Below are positions 51,115 to 60,526 of a stretch of 64,000 nt of DNA, one piece after another. The position numbers were made by a program, and so were the translations under genes. Each line of letters opens with the position of its first letter. The stretch's first letter is position 1. A model generated the notes under the pieces. That model was not told the origin of the DNA. It saw nothing but the letters and a program-made list of their open reading frames with translations, and ran no database searches. The stretch is from Flavobacterium alkalisoli (GTDB taxonomy: Bacteria > Bacteroidota > Bacteroidia > Flavobacteriales > Flavobacteriaceae): positions 1,426,001 through 1,490,000 of the forward strand of contig NZ_CP042831.1 in the NCBI RefSeq assembly GCF_008000935.1. Reading direction: 5' to 3'.

Positions 51115-52371
51115 CTACCACTCATTCACCTTATTGGCATCCAGTTTTATAAATATAAATAACAGCGTTGTAAAGGCAAATAAGCTCGATCCTCCATAAG
51201 AGAAAAATGGAAGAGGTACTCCAATAGTAGGGAAAAGCTTAATAAGCATTGCTATATTTACAAAAAAGTGCATAAAGAGTATTGCTACCACACAATAGCC
51301 ATACGTTCGGCTAAAGCGCGATTTTTGCCGTTCAGCGAGGTATAATATACGAAGTAATAATGCCACAAATAGAATAATTACTACAATTGCACCTGTAAAG
51401 CCCCATTCTTCACCTACAGTAGTAAAAATATAATCGGTGTGCTGTTCAGGCACAAAGCCTCCTTTTGTTTGTGTTCCTTCAAGATATCCTTTGCCAAGCC
51501 ATGATCCTGAACCAATAGCAATCATAGACTGGTTAAGGTTGTATCCTTCGGCCTTTTGATTTACATTCTTGTCAAAAAGTACATTAATACGGTCTTTTTG
51601 GTGATCCTCAAGCACGTTTTCAAATACATAGTCTACCGAATAGGAGAAACCTATCATCGCTACAAGCGAAATTCCGTAAAGTATAATATTTCGTCTCGCC
51701 CTTCGGGTAAGTACATAATGTATAATAACTCCTGCCACTATATAAATAAACAGGAACTGGAACTTAATAAGTAATGCAGCCAGGAAAAGTACTATAGCCA
51801 AAAATCCTGTCCATAAATACCAGGCAGGCAAGCCTTCACGGTGCAGTACCAGTACAAACGAAGCAAATATCATTGCACTACCGGCATCCGGCTGCAACAT
51901 TATAAGCATTATCGGTAAAGCAAGGATACCAAATGCGATAAGTTGATGGTTTGTGTTTTTAAGGTTTATCTGTACATCGCTCAGGTATTTGGAAAGGATA
52001 AGTGCAGTGCCAATCTTAGCAAACTCAGAGGGCTGTATACTAAACCCGCCAAAAGCATACCAGTTGGTTTGTCCCTTGATGGTTTTACCGGCTACAAATA
52101 ATCCCGCGAGGAGTATGAGTGTGAGGATATAGAAGATGAGGGAATACTTTTCATATATCTTGGCGTCCAGCGAGAGTATAACGCTTATTAAAGGAATGCT
52201 CATCATAATGAAAAGCATCTGCTTACCATAAATCTGTCCAAGGTCAAAAATAGAGGTCTCTTCCAGCGGTAACGAAGCGGAATAAATAGTCATCCAACCC
52301 AATACTACTAATGCTGCATATAGTAATACCAAAGGCCAGTCTATATTATTTATAACGCTTTGATTCTTCAT
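51115..52371 (-). CDS. rodA: RodA, peptidoglycan glycosyltransferase of the elongasome
   Basis: The 418-residue SEDS-family protein has about ten helices and the SEDS marks Q-P-S-E-F-A-K (near 112-118), the Q-P-D-A-G-S-A (near 160) and the C-terminal G-V-P-L-P-F-F-S-Y-G-G-S-S (near 382-394). RodA polymerises lipid II into glycan strands in the inner membrane, activated by MreC and PBP2. It overlaps the PBP2 gene by one base and ends the mreBCD unit. Confidence 0.96.
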   Translation of the reverse strand: MKNQSVINNIDWPLVLLYAALVVLGWMTIYSASLPLEETSIFDLGQIYGKQMLFIMMSIPLISVILSLDAKIYEKYSLIFYILTLILLAGLFVAGKTIKGQTNWYAFGGFSIQPSEFAKIGTALILSKYLSDVQINLKNTNHQLIAFGILALPIMLIMLQPDAGSAMIFASFVLVLHREGLPAWYLWTGFLAIVLFLAALLIKFQFLFIYIVAGVIIHYVLTRRARRNIILYGISLVAMIGFSYSVDYVFENVLEDHQKDRINVLFDKNVNQKAEGYNLNQSMIAIGSGSWLGKGYLEGTQTKGGFVPEQHTDYIFTTVGEEWGFTGAIVVIILFVALLLRILYLAERQKSRFSRTYGYCVVAILFMHFFVNIAMLIKLFPTIGVPLPFFSYGGSSLFAFTTLLFIFIKLDANKVNEW

Positions 52372-54227
52372 TATTTGTTTATGCTAAACGGTTTTCCGCT
52401 ATACGGTTTTTCATACTCTGCTTTCAGTCCCTGAGTAAGCATTTTTGTTTCAAGGTCTTTTCTTGTTATTTCACCTTTAAGGTATTTTTCAATCATAAGG
52501 CTGGCAATAGGCCCTGCCCAACGGGCACCCCAGTAACCGTTTTCCACAAATACCGCAATAGCTATTTTAGGGTCGTTCTTTGGTGCAAATGCTACAAATA
52601 TAGAGTGGTCGGTAAGCTGTGTTCTTTTCCCGTTTATTTTGGTAAAGTTTTCTGCTGTACCGGTCTTACCACAAATCTCAATCCCCTCAACGCGCAGGCC
52701 TCTTGCAGTACCCAGATTATATACGTCAAAAAGTCCGTCTATAACAGGCTTAAAGTGTTCCTTGTCTATAGTGGTATAATGTTTTGTGGTAAACTTTTCG
52801 TCTATTTTGTCTCCCTGTATTTTTTTAATGATGTGAGGGGTGTAGTAATAACCTTCGTTAGCTACTGCAGCCATCATGTTTGCCAATTGTATAGGGGTCA
52901 TTTTAACCTCACCCTGTCCAATAGCGTTAGATATAATTGTAGAACTTCTCCATCCGCCGTTAGGATACCAATGGTCATAGTAATCCCCGTTAGGAATAAG
53001 TCCTTTTCTTCCCGGAGGTAAATCGTAACCCAAAAAGTTACCCAGTCCGAAACTCTTAAGGTGATTACTCCACACGTCTACACCTTCTTTTGGTGATGCA
53101 AACTTGTCTATGGTTTGCTTATAGGTGCTGCCAAAATAAGTGTTGCATGAATTATAAATACCATTGTGTAGTTTTACAGGCCCTGAATCGTGACATTTCA
53201 TAAACGCCCCGCGACCGTAAAAGAAACCATGATGACAAACGAATGTAGTATTTTCATCAATCGCGCCTGTTTGTAAACCTACAAGTCCGGTTAAAATTTT
53301 AAAAGGTGATCCCGGAGGATATTCTGCAAGTAATCCCCTGTCAAAAAGAGGAAGGCTTATAGTGTCGTTATATAGCTTTGTGTAATTTTCTGAACGCTTT
53401 CTTCCTACCAAAATTGACGGATCATATGAGGGCGCAGTTACCAGTGCCAGTATCTCACCTGTTTTAGGTTCGATAGCAACAATACCTCCACGTTTTTCAA
53501 ACATAAGCGACTCGCCATATTTCTGCAGTTCAGCATCAAGGGTTAGGGTAATGTCTTTTCCCTTTACGGCAATAGTATCATAAATACCATCTTTAAAAGG
53601 TCCTATCTCACGGCCAAAACGGTCTCTTTGTATGCGTTTCACACCTTTTACACCTCTAAGTATATCTTCATACACTTCTTCAACCCCCTGCTTCCCGATA
53701 AGGTCGCCGCTTTTGTAATAAGGGTTGTTTTGTATGGTGCTGTAGTTTACCTGTTGAATATATCCAAAAACATTAGCAGCTACATCTACCTGATAATCCC
53801 TAAGCGAACGCTTAACGATGTCAAAACCTTTAAAGCGACGTATTTTTTCCTGAAAGGCAGCAAACTCTTTTTTATTAAGCTGTGGAAGGAATATAGACGG
53901 TAGCCTTGGACTGTATACTTTTGCTTTTTCTACTTTTCGTATAAAATCTTCTTTGGTAATACCCAACAGGCTGCAAATTTCAAGAGTGTCGGTATTCTTC
54001 ATTTCATTAGGGGTGACCATAATGTCGTATGAAGGTTGGTTTGCAACAAGCAGTTCTCCGTTACGGTCGTATATATAACCGCGTTCGGGGTATTCGTATT
54101 TTACCTTAATAGCGTTGTTTTCCGACTTCTGGATGTAGGAGTCATCAAGAATTTGTAAATAAAAAAGTCTGGCTGCTATCAGCAGTGCTGCAGCTATAAT
54201 TAATGCTGGCAGTAAAATCTTTCTCAT
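52371..54227 (-). CDS. mrdA: Penicillin-binding protein 2 (elongasome transpeptidase)
   Basis: The 618-residue class B PBP has an N-terminal membrane helix (about 5-26), a pedestal domain (E-R-G-Y-I-Y-D-R-N-G near 53-62) and a transpeptidase domain with S-P-F-K (Ser307, Lys310), S-C-N (near 360) and K-T-G (521-523). It cross-links peptidoglycan during lateral wall growth with RodA. It overlaps mreD by 4 bases and rodA by one, so the four genes are tightly coupled. Confidence 0.96.
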   Translation of the reverse strand: MRKILLPALIIAAALLIAARLFYLQILDDSYIQKSENNAIKVKYEYPERGYIYDRNGELLVANQPSYDIMVTPNEMKNTDTLEICSLLGITKEDFIRKVEKAKVYSPRLPSIFLPQLNKKEFAAFQEKIRRFKGFDIVKRSLRDYQVDVAANVFGYIQQVNYSTIQNNPYYKSGDLIGKQGVEEVYEDILRGVKGVKRIQRDRFGREIGPFKDGIYDTIAVKGKDITLTLDAELQKYGESLMFEKRGGIVAIEPKTGEILALVTAPSYDPSILVGRKRSENYTKLYNDTISLPLFDRGLLAEYPPGSPFKILTGLVGLQTGAIDENTTFVCHHGFFYGRGAFMKCHDSGPVKLHNGIYNSCNTYFGSTYKQTIDKFASPKEGVDVWSNHLKSFGLGNFLGYDLPPGRKGLIPNGDYYDHWYPNGGWRSSTIISNAIGQGEVKMTPIQLANMMAAVANEGYYYTPHIIKKIQGDKIDEKFTTKHYTTIDKEHFKPVIDGLFDVYNLGTARGLRVEGIEICGKTGTAENFTKINGKRTQLTDHSIFVAFAPKNDPKIAIAVFVENGYWGARWAGPIASLMIEKYLKGEITRKDLETKMLTQGLKAEYEKPYSGKPFSINK

Positions 54228-54730
54228 TGTTTGCCCGGCTTGATTAAGTAAATTATTGTTGTGCTAATTATTAATGTGAATACAGTTGTTAGTAACGTTC
54301 TCCATAGTATATCCAGAATTAAACTAAAACTGAATATCTCCAAAAGATATAAAATTATATGGTGAGTTACAACTGAAATCAGTATAAATGAAAATCTCTC
54401 GGGCGTGAGGCGTTCATTTATTTTAATGGTTTGGTATTCATAACTGATACCAAAAGAAAATTTAAAGAATGTAGGGCGAAGATAGGCCAGGGTAATACAG
54501 GCTGCTGCATGAACACCTTCTGAGTTTAGGAACATGTCTACTATAATTCCTAAAAAGAAAGAGGATAGCAGTAATCCTGCTTTACTACCGTTAACAGGAT
54601 ATAGTAATATAAATAGTATGTAAGGATAAGGATTAATAAACCCAAAAAGGTTTATACGGTTGAAGATAACAACCTGTACAGCCAGTAAAAGGATAAACCT
54701 TGCAATATTTGTTATAACAGTACTATTCAT
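54224..54730 (-). CDS. mreD: MreD, rod-shape membrane protein
   Basis: The 168-residue protein has about five hydrophobic helices and no soluble domain, fitting MreD by size and place between mreC and the PBP2 gene. The segment P-Y-P-Y-I-L-F-I-L-L-Y-P near 34-45 is typical for the Bacteroidota form. MreD is a part of the elongasome in the inner membrane and may modulate MreC-PBP2 contact. It overlaps mreC by 8 bases and the PBP2 gene by 4. Confidence 0.9.
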   Translation of the reverse strand: MNSTVITNIARFILLLAVQVVIFNRINLFGFINPYPYILFILLYPVNGSKAGLLLSSFFLGIIVDMFLNSEGVHAAACITLAYLRPTFFKFSFGISYEYQTIKINERLTPERFSFILISVVTHHIILYLLEIFSFSLILDILWRTLLTTVFTLIISTTIIYLIKPGKQ

Positions 54731-55547
54731 TTGCTGTTGTTTGTGCTTCCAGTGTTGTTATTTCCTGTATATCCTTATTCTCTATAATATACACATGGTC
54801 AAGGCTGGTCATGTCGTTAAACAGTCTTATTTGTAGTGTATAGTAATTTGTTTTTTTGTCTATAAATACTTTTTCGATTTTACCTATCGGAATGTTTTCA
54901 GGGAAAATAACCGAGCGGCCTCCTGTAACAATAGTATCTCCCTTGTTTACTTCTGCCAGTCTTGGTACTTCGGTAAGTAGTGCGAAACCTGCATTCTTGC
55001 CATCCCATTTAAGAGTTCCGAAGTGGTTATTTTTTTTGATTTTTGCATCCAGCTTAATACGGGTATTAAGCACACTGATAACAGTAGAGTAATTTTTTGA
55101 TGTATTCTCGATAATACCTATAACCCCTAATGAACTTACCACACCCATATCGCGTTTAACCCCGTCATTGGTTCCGCTGTTTATGGTTAGGTAGTTGTCT
55201 CTTTTACCAAATGAATTTGAAATTACCCTTGATTGAGTAACTACAAAATTACCGGTAGCGGCAGTTGGAGTAGTGGTTGTAACGATGCTGTCCTGTCCGT
55301 TGTACAGGATTTTTTTAAGCTCTGCATTTTCGGCGGCAAGTTTTTCATTTTCTGTTTTAAGACTGAAATACTGCTCTACATCGTTGATTTTTTGATATAC
55401 GTATCCCGACACAGCATTGGCTGAAGTTACAGACCTGCTCCTGTGGTAGGAGTGAGATTGTATAACCAGCGACAACGATATGCCTAAAAGCAGCAAAAAC
55501 AGTAATAAAATACTGTTTTTAAATATAAAATTAAATATTTGCTGCAT
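54723..55547 (-). CDS. mreC: MreC, rod-shape-determining periplasmic protein
   Basis: The 274-residue protein has a membrane helix (about 8-28), a coiled-coil stretch (about 55-78, E-N-E-K-L-A-A-E-N-A-E-L-K-K) and a C-terminal beta domain with V-S-S-L-G-V-I-G-I-I and G-D-T-I-V-T-G-G-R-S-V-I-F-P, the MreC signature. MreC activates PBP2-RodA for wall synthesis. It follows mreB by 13 bases and overlaps mreD by 8. Confidence 0.95.
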   Translation of the reverse strand: MQQIFNFIFKNSILLLFLLLLGISLSLVIQSHSYHRSRSVTSANAVSGYVYQKINDVEQYFSLKTENEKLAAENAELKKILYNGQDSIVTTTTPTAATGNFVVTQSRVISNSFGKRDNYLTINSGTNDGVKRDMGVVSSLGVIGIIENTSKNYSTVISVLNTRIKLDAKIKKNNHFGTLKWDGKNAGFALLTEVPRLAEVNKGDTIVTGGRSVIFPENIPIGKIEKVFIDKKTNYYTLQIRLFNDMTSLDHVYIIENKDIQEITTLEAQTTANE

Positions 55548-55560
55548 GAACTATAGCTCT

Positions 55561-56589
55561 TTATTTGATAAGTATGCTTCTGAATTTCTGGATATTTTTA
55601 AGTGCCATTCCCGTTCCTCGCACTACTGCCCTTAGCGGATCTTCTGCAATGTATACCGGAAGGTCTGTTTTTTGTGAAATACGCTTGTCAAGTCCTCTAA
55701 GCATAGATCCACCACCCGCAAGGTAAATACCTGTATTGTAAATATCGGCTGCAAGTTCCGGCGGAGTTTGAGAAAGAGTTTCCATAACGGCATCTTCAAT
55801 ACGCTGTATAGATTTGTCTAGGGCTTTTGCAATCTCACGGTAAGAAACATCAACCTGTTTTGGTTTACCTGTAAGAAGGTCACGACCCTGTACAGACATT
55901 TCCTCTGGTGGAGACTCTAAATCCTCTAAAGCGGCACCTATCTGGATCTTGATTTTCTCGGCTGTGGTTTCACCCACAAAAAGGTTGTGCTGTGTTCTCA
56001 TGTAGTAAACAATATCGTTTGTGAAAACGTCACCCGCAATCTTAACCGATTTGTCACATACAATACCTCCAAGTGCTATTACGGCAATCTCGGTAGTACC
56101 ACCACCTATATCCACAATCATGTTTCCTTTAGGCTGCATAATATCCACGCCGATACCTATGGCCGCAGCCATAGGCTCGTGGATAAGATATACTTCTTTA
56201 CCGTTTACCCTTTCGGCAGATTCTTTTACTGCACGCATCTCCACTTCGGTAATACCCGACGGAATACAGATAACCATGCGAAGGGCCGGTGTAAATAATT
56301 TCTTTTTTAGTGCCGGGATACTCTTGATAAACATTTTTATCATTTCTTCCGACGCGGCAAAGTCAGCTATAACCCCATCCTTAAGCGGACGTATGGTTTT
56401 TATGTTTTCATGGGTTTTACCCTGCATCATATTAGCCTCTTTACCTACAGCTATTATCTTGCCGGTAACACGGTCTCGGGCTACAATAGACGGGCTGTCT
56501 ATAACTACTTTGTCGTTGTGTATAATGAGGGTATTTGCGGTACCAAGGTCAATTGCGATATCCTCGGTCATGAAATCAAAAAATCCCAT
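55561..56589 (-). CDS. mreB: MreB, actin-like cytoskeletal protein
   Basis: The 342-residue protein has the actin-fold motifs I-D-L-G-T-A-N-T (near 14-21), the V-D-I-G-G-G-T-T-E nucleotide site (near 163-171) and G-G-G-S-M-L-R-G-L (near 291-299), at normal length. It polymerises at the inner face of the inner membrane and directs the elongasome encoded by the following genes. A -7 promoter element lies between purH and this gene, so the rod-shape genes may be transcribed alone as well as from the purH promoter. Confidence 0.97.
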   Translation of the reverse strand: MGFFDFMTEDIAIDLGTANTLIIHNDKVVIDSPSIVARDRVTGKIIAVGKEANMMQGKTHENIKTIRPLKDGVIADFAASEEMIKMFIKSIPALKKKLFTPALRMVICIPSGITEVEMRAVKESAERVNGKEVYLIHEPMAAAIGIGVDIMQPKGNMIVDIGGGTTEIAVIALGGIVCDKSVKIAGDVFTNDIVYYMRTQHNLFVGETTAEKIKIQIGAALEDLESPPEEMSVQGRDLLTGKPKQVDVSYREIAKALDKSIQRIEDAVMETLSQTPPELAADIYNTGIYLAGGGSMLRGLDKRISQKTDLPVYIAEDPLRAVVRGTGMALKNIQKFRSILIK

Positions 56590-56634
56590 ATTTATTCCTT
56601 AGGGTTTAGTTTATTTAAATTAGATGCTCAAAAA

Positions 56635-56642
56635 CAAATGTA
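56635..56642 (-). promoter_or_regulatory. -7 promoter element for the mreB operon
   Basis: The minus strand reads TACATTTG, an exact TAnnTTTG match, 46 bases ahead of the mreB ATG and directly after the purH stop. No -33 element at normal spacing was found. Confidence 0.45.
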
Positions 56643-56647
56643 ACAAA

Positions 56648-58174
56648 TTAATGTTTAAAATGACGTGTTCCTGTAAATACCATTGCAACATTATTTTCGT
56701 TGCAGTAGTTTATGCTTAATTCGTCTTTTATAGAACCACCCGGTTGTATTACAGCTGTAATACCGGCATTTTTAGCAAGCTCAACGCAGTCCGGGAAAGG
56801 GAAAAACGCATCGCTGGCCATAACAGCTCCGTTAAGGTCAAAGTTAAATGAATTTGCTTTTTCCACAGCCTGTCTTAAAGCATCTACGCGAGACGTTTGT
56901 CCGGTACCGCTTGCAAACAGTTGTTTATTTTTAGCAAAAACAATGGTATTGGATTTTGTATGCTTACAGATTTTTGAAGCAAACAGCAGGTCTTCCACTT
57001 CCTGCTCAGTAGGTGAAGTTACTGTAACGGTAGTTAAATGCTCTTTATTGTCTGTAATATTATCTTTATCCTGAACTAATAATCCGTTTAGGCATGTTCT
57101 AACCTGTTTAGCAGGTAGTTCCACCTCGTTTTGTATTAAAATAATTCTGTTTTTCTTTTCCTGTAGTACTGCAACAGCGTCATCGTCATAACCCGGAGCA
57201 ATTACCACCTCGCAGAAAAGCTGGTTGATTTCTTCTGCCGCTGCCTTGTCGATTTTAGCATTAGAAATAAGAACACCTCCAAAAGCAGAGGTAGGATCGC
57301 CTGCAAGTGCGTCAAGGTAAGCCTCTTTTACAGTGCTTCTTGTAGCAAGTCCGCAAGCGTTGTTATGCTTTAATATTGCAAATGTAGGATTGTCATTTTT
57401 AAACTCCTGCATCAGGTTAACGGCAGCATCAACATCCAGAAGGTTGTTGTATGAAAGCTCTTTACCGTGAAGTTTAGTGAACATTTTATCAAATTCGCCA
57501 AAGAAGAAACCTTTCTGGTGAGGGTTTTCTCCATAACGAAGTACCTGTCCGTCAGCTATACTTGCTTTGTAGTAAGTATCGTCTGTATTGAAATAGTTGA
57601 ATATTGCAGTATCATAGTTTGAAGAAACGTGGAACGCTTTAGTAGCAAGAAGCCTTCTTTCTTCAAGAGTAGTGCCGCCATTGTTGTTGGTTAGCATATC
57701 TAAAAACAGGCTGTACTCGTTTACTGATGCAACGATAACTGTGTCTTTAAAATTTTTAGCAGCAGCACGGATAAGAGAGATACCACCGATGTCAATTTTC
57801 TCGATAATATCAGCTTCTGCAGCTCCCGATGCAACTGTTTTTTCAAAAGGGTACAGGTCTACAATAACCAGGTCAATTTGAGGAATGTCAAATTCTTTCA
57901 TCTGCTGTACGTCAGATTCATTGTCCTGACGGTTAAGTATACCTCCGAAAACTTTAGGGTGTAAAGTTTTAACGCGACCGCCAAGTATTGAAGGGTAGGA
58001 AGTTACGTCTTCAACAGCTACAACAGGTATGCCTAAATCTTTGATAAAAGATTCTGTACCTCCGGTAGAATAGATGGTTACTGAATTTTCGTGTAGTTTC
58101 CTAACAATAGGTTCTAAGCCGTCTTTATCAAATACTGAAATAAGGGCCGATGAAATGTTTTTTACTGTACTCAT
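56648..58174 (-). CDS. purH: Bifunctional AICAR transformylase / IMP cyclohydrolase
   Basis: The 508-residue protein has an N-terminal IMP cyclohydrolase (MGS-like) domain (about 1-195: A-L-I-S-V-F-D-K-D-G and S-T-G-G-T near 35-39, G-G-R-V-K-T-L-H-P-K-V-F-G-G) and a C-terminal AICAR transformylase domain (about 200-508: R-Y-G-E-N-P-H-Q-K, K-H-N-N-A-C-G, S-D-A-F-F-P-F-P-D, Q-P-G-G-S-I-K-D). It catalyses the last two steps of IMP synthesis. It has a full consensus promoter and lies upstream of mreB on the same strand. Confidence 0.97.
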   Translation of the reverse strand: MSTVKNISSALISVFDKDGLEPIVRKLHENSVTIYSTGGTESFIKDLGIPVVAVEDVTSYPSILGGRVKTLHPKVFGGILNRQDNESDVQQMKEFDIPQIDLVIVDLYPFEKTVASGAAEADIIEKIDIGGISLIRAAAKNFKDTVIVASVNEYSLFLDMLTNNNGGTTLEERRLLATKAFHVSSNYDTAIFNYFNTDDTYYKASIADGQVLRYGENPHQKGFFFGEFDKMFTKLHGKELSYNNLLDVDAAVNLMQEFKNDNPTFAILKHNNACGLATRSTVKEAYLDALAGDPTSAFGGVLISNAKIDKAAAEEINQLFCEVVIAPGYDDDAVAVLQEKKNRIILIQNEVELPAKQVRTCLNGLLVQDKDNITDNKEHLTTVTVTSPTEQEVEDLLFASKICKHTKSNTIVFAKNKQLFASGTGQTSRVDALRQAVEKANSFNFDLNGAVMASDAFFPFPDCVELAKNAGITAVIQPGGSIKDELSINYCNENNVAMVFTGTRHFKH

Positions 58175-58196
58175 TTTGATGCGTGTTCTAAAGGTG

Positions 58197-58228
58197 CAAA
58201 AGTAGTTATTGTATAGCTAACATTCAAA
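58197..58228 (-). promoter_or_regulatory. Promoter of purH (-33 and -7 elements)
   Basis: The minus strand has TTTG (58225-58228), a 20-base spacer and TACTTTTG (58197-58204), a full match to the Bacteroidota housekeeping promoter. The purH ATG lies 23 bases downstream, giving a short leader. I see no PurR-type operator. Confidence 0.75.
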
Positions 58229-58331
58229 GAGATATAAGAGATAATTTTATGTTTTTTTATTTTTATTACATTTTGATTTTAGGAATTTGCGAAAAAATTA
58301 TTGAATTTTACACAACTCAATAAAATTTGTT

Positions 58332-59582
58332 ATGCTGTTATACCTGCGATTGCTTAGAGAAAGCCTTGCATTTGCTTTAAATGCACTAAGAAACAATAAG
58401 CTCAGAACGTTTTTATCGTTGCTTGGGGTAACGGTAGGTATATTCTCTATTATAGCGGTTCTTGCTGCTGTAGACTCTATGGACAGGCAAATAAAAGAGC
58501 AGCTTAGCGCGGTAGATAAAAATACCATGTATCTTAAAAGTTTCTCTTTTGGCCCGTCGGACATACCGCGATGGAAACGTCAGCAGTTTCCGGATGTTGA
58601 ATATAATGAGTATCAGTACCTGAAAGATGCGGTTACAATGGCCGATCAGGTAGCTTTTCAGATTTTTACCAAAAGTGAGATTATTAAGTATAACGAAAAA
58701 TCGGCAAGCGACATTAATGTGGTTCCGGTTTCTTATGAGTTTACTGATATACAAAAACTGGATATACCTACAGGTCGTTTTTATAATGAAACAGAATCGG
58801 TGTCCGGTACTCCTGTTGTGGTAATAGGGTATGAGGTAGCAAAGGCTTTGTTTGGTGATGACAACCCGCTGGAGAAAAAAGTACGCATGTACGGGCAAAA
58901 ATTTACCGTAATAGGAGTACTTGCAAAACAGGGATCAGGAGCATTTGGAGAAAATAACGATACGGCTGTTTTTATTCCTGTCAATTTTTTAAGGCGCAAG
59001 TTTGGTGATCATAATGATTTTATGACGCCTATTATCATAATAAAACCTAAAGCGGGTTATACCGGCGAAGAGGTGAAAGCGGAGGTGACTTATAAGCTTA
59101 GAAATTACAGGGGTATAAAAGCCGGTGATATAGATAATTTTATTATAGATATCCTTTCCGGTTTTACCGATATGATTGACGAGATTGTAGGTAATCTTAA
59201 TATTGGCGGTTGGATTATAGGGTTCTTTTCTCTGCTTGTGGGAGGTTTTGGTATTGCCAATATTATGTTTGTATCGGTTAAGGAAAGAACAAATCTTATA
59301 GGGATACAAAAAGCACTTGGCGCAAAAAGTAAGTTTATATTGCTTCAGTTCCTGTTTGAGGCAGTTATATTGTCTTTTATAGGCGGACTTGTGGGTATGT
59401 TTCTTGTTTGGCTTATAGCTATAGGGATAACCAAAATGCTCGATTTTGAGTTTGTACTAAGTGCATTTAATATAGCTTTAGGTAGTGGCTTGTCAATCGC
59501 TATCGGGCTTATATCAGGAATATTGCCTGCTATATCTGCGGCTAAGTTAGACCCGGTAGAGGCAATAAGGAGCGGAATGTAA
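58332..59582 (+). CDS. MacB/FtsX-type ABC transporter permease
   Basis: The 416-residue protein has the MacB layout without the ATPase: N-terminal helix (about 25-47) in L-R-T-F-L-S-L-L-G-V-T-V-G-I-F, a periplasmic MacB core domain (about 50-265, V-V-I-G-Y-E-V-A and G-Q-K-F-T-V-I-G-V-L), and the FtsX domain of three C-terminal helices (about 285-405, with V-K-E-R-T-N-L-I-G-I-Q-K-A-L-G-A). The family drives export or mechanotransmission rather than import. No ATPase gene adjoins it. It stands alone, divergent from purH and convergent with accD. Confidence 0.9.
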   Translation: MLLYLRLLRESLAFALNALRNNKLRTFLSLLGVTVGIFSIIAVLAAVDSMDRQIKEQLSAVDKNTMYLKSFSFGPSDIPRWKRQQFPDVEYNEYQYLKDAVTMADQVAFQIFTKSEIIKYNEKSASDINVVPVSYEFTDIQKLDIPTGRFYNETESVSGTPVVVIGYEVAKALFGDDNPLEKKVRMYGQKFTVIGVLAKQGSGAFGENNDTAVFIPVNFLRRKFGDHNDFMTPIIIIKPKAGYTGEEVKAEVTYKLRNYRGIKAGDIDNFIIDILSGFTDMIDEIVGNLNIGGWIIGFFSLLVGGFGIANIMFVSVKERTNLIGIQKALGAKSKFILLQFLFEAVILSFIGGLVGMFLVWLIAIGITKMLDFEFVLSAFNIALGSGLSIAIGLISGILPAISAAKLDPVEAIRSGM

Positions 59583-59600
59583 TGTGTAAAATATAAGTAT

Positions 59601-59631
59601 AAAAAAGCCTCACTTTAAGTGAGGCTTTTTT
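59601..59631. terminator. Bidirectional terminator between the MacB-like and accD genes
   Basis: AAAAAAGCCTCACTT (59601-59615) and AAGTGAGGCTTTTTT (59617-59631) form a near-perfect long stem around a minimal loop, with A/T runs on both sides. It lies between the two stops. Confidence 0.92.
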
Positions 59632-59634
59632 ATA

Positions 59635-60489
59635 TTATCGTATAGGATTGTTTTGAATCAAATCTAGATACAGGTTAATCTTATCTTTAAGCTCTTTACG
59701 AGGAGTGATAAAATCAAGGAAACCATGCTCCAATACAAACTCTGCAGTCTGGAAGCCTTCCGGCAGGTCTTTACCTGTAGTGTCTTTTACTACACGCGGA
59801 CCTGCGAATCCGATAAGTGCTCCAGGTTCAGAAATGTTTACGTCTCCTAACATTGCATAAGATGCGGTTGTACCACCTGTTGTAGGGTCTGTACATAAAG
59901 AGATGTAAGGTATTTTAGCGTCAGCAAGCTGGGCAAGCTTAGCAGATGTTTTAGCTAACTGCATAAGTGAGTAAGCTGCTTCCATCATCCTTGCGCCACC
60001 TGATTTTGAAATCATAAGGAAAGGAATGTTGTTTTTGATAGAGTGGTCTATTGCACGTGCAATTTTCTCGCCTACCACAGCACCCATAGATCCGCCAATG
60101 AAAGCGAAGTCCATACATGCAATAACAAGGTCTTTACCTTTAGATTTACCTACAGCGGTTCTAACAGCATCCTTAAGTTTTGTTTTATCTATAGCGTCTT
60201 TTAAACGGTCGCTGTATTTTTTTGTATCAACAAACTTAAGCGGGTCTTTAGCTGTCATGTTTTCATCCAGCTCTTCAAACTCGTTGTTGTCAAAAAGTAT
60301 TTCAAAATATTCTTTACTGCCTATTCTTACGTGATATCCGTCTTCCGGACTTACATAAAAGTTTCTTGCAAGTTCTTCTGCATCTACAATTTTACCGGTA
60401 GGCGATTTGTACCATAATCCTTTAGGTACATCTTTCTTATTCTCGGTTGGTGTTTGTATTCCTTTTTCCGTTCTTTTAAACCAAGCCAT
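59635..60489 (-). CDS. accD: Acetyl-CoA carboxylase carboxyltransferase beta subunit
   Basis: The 284-residue protein has the crotonase-like carboxyltransferase domain with [16 protein letters not shown] (near 127-142), S-G-G-A-R-M-M-E-A (near 163-171) and [11 protein letters not shown] (near 201-211), all AccD marks. It transfers carboxylate from biotin to acetyl-CoA with AccA, giving malonyl-CoA for fatty-acid synthesis. The N-terminal zinc ribbon has lost all four cysteines: the text K-S-P-T-G-K and V-S-P-E-D-G stands where E. coli has C-x-x-C pairs, and residues 1-60 contain no Cys. It lies 37 bases after fbaA. Confidence 0.95.
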   Translation of the reverse strand: MAWFKRTEKGIQTPTENKKDVPKGLWYKSPTGKIVDAEELARNFYVSPEDGYHVRIGSKEYFEILFDNNEFEELDENMTAKDPLKFVDTKKYSDRLKDAIDKTKLKDAVRTAVGKSKGKDLVIACMDFAFIGGSMGAVVGEKIARAIDHSIKNNIPFLMISKSGGARMMEAAYSLMQLAKTSAKLAQLADAKIPYISLCTDPTTGGTTASYAMLGDVNISEPGALIGFAGPRVVKDTTGKDLPEGFQTAEFVLEHGFLDFITPRKELKDKINLYLDLIQNNPIR

Positions 60490-60526
60490 TTTACAAATAT
60501 TAGTTAGTTATACAGCCCCTTTAAAA

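Noticed and set aside
56021..56602. Long plus-strand open frame of 193 codons opposite mreB
   Set aside because: It lies wholly antisense to a clear mreB gene, has no recognisable domain and is explained by the codon bias of the real gene.
58413..58898. Minus-strand open frame of 161 codons opposite the MacB-like permease
   Set aside because: It overlaps the permease coding region fully, its product lacks any family marks, and no promoter element precedes it.
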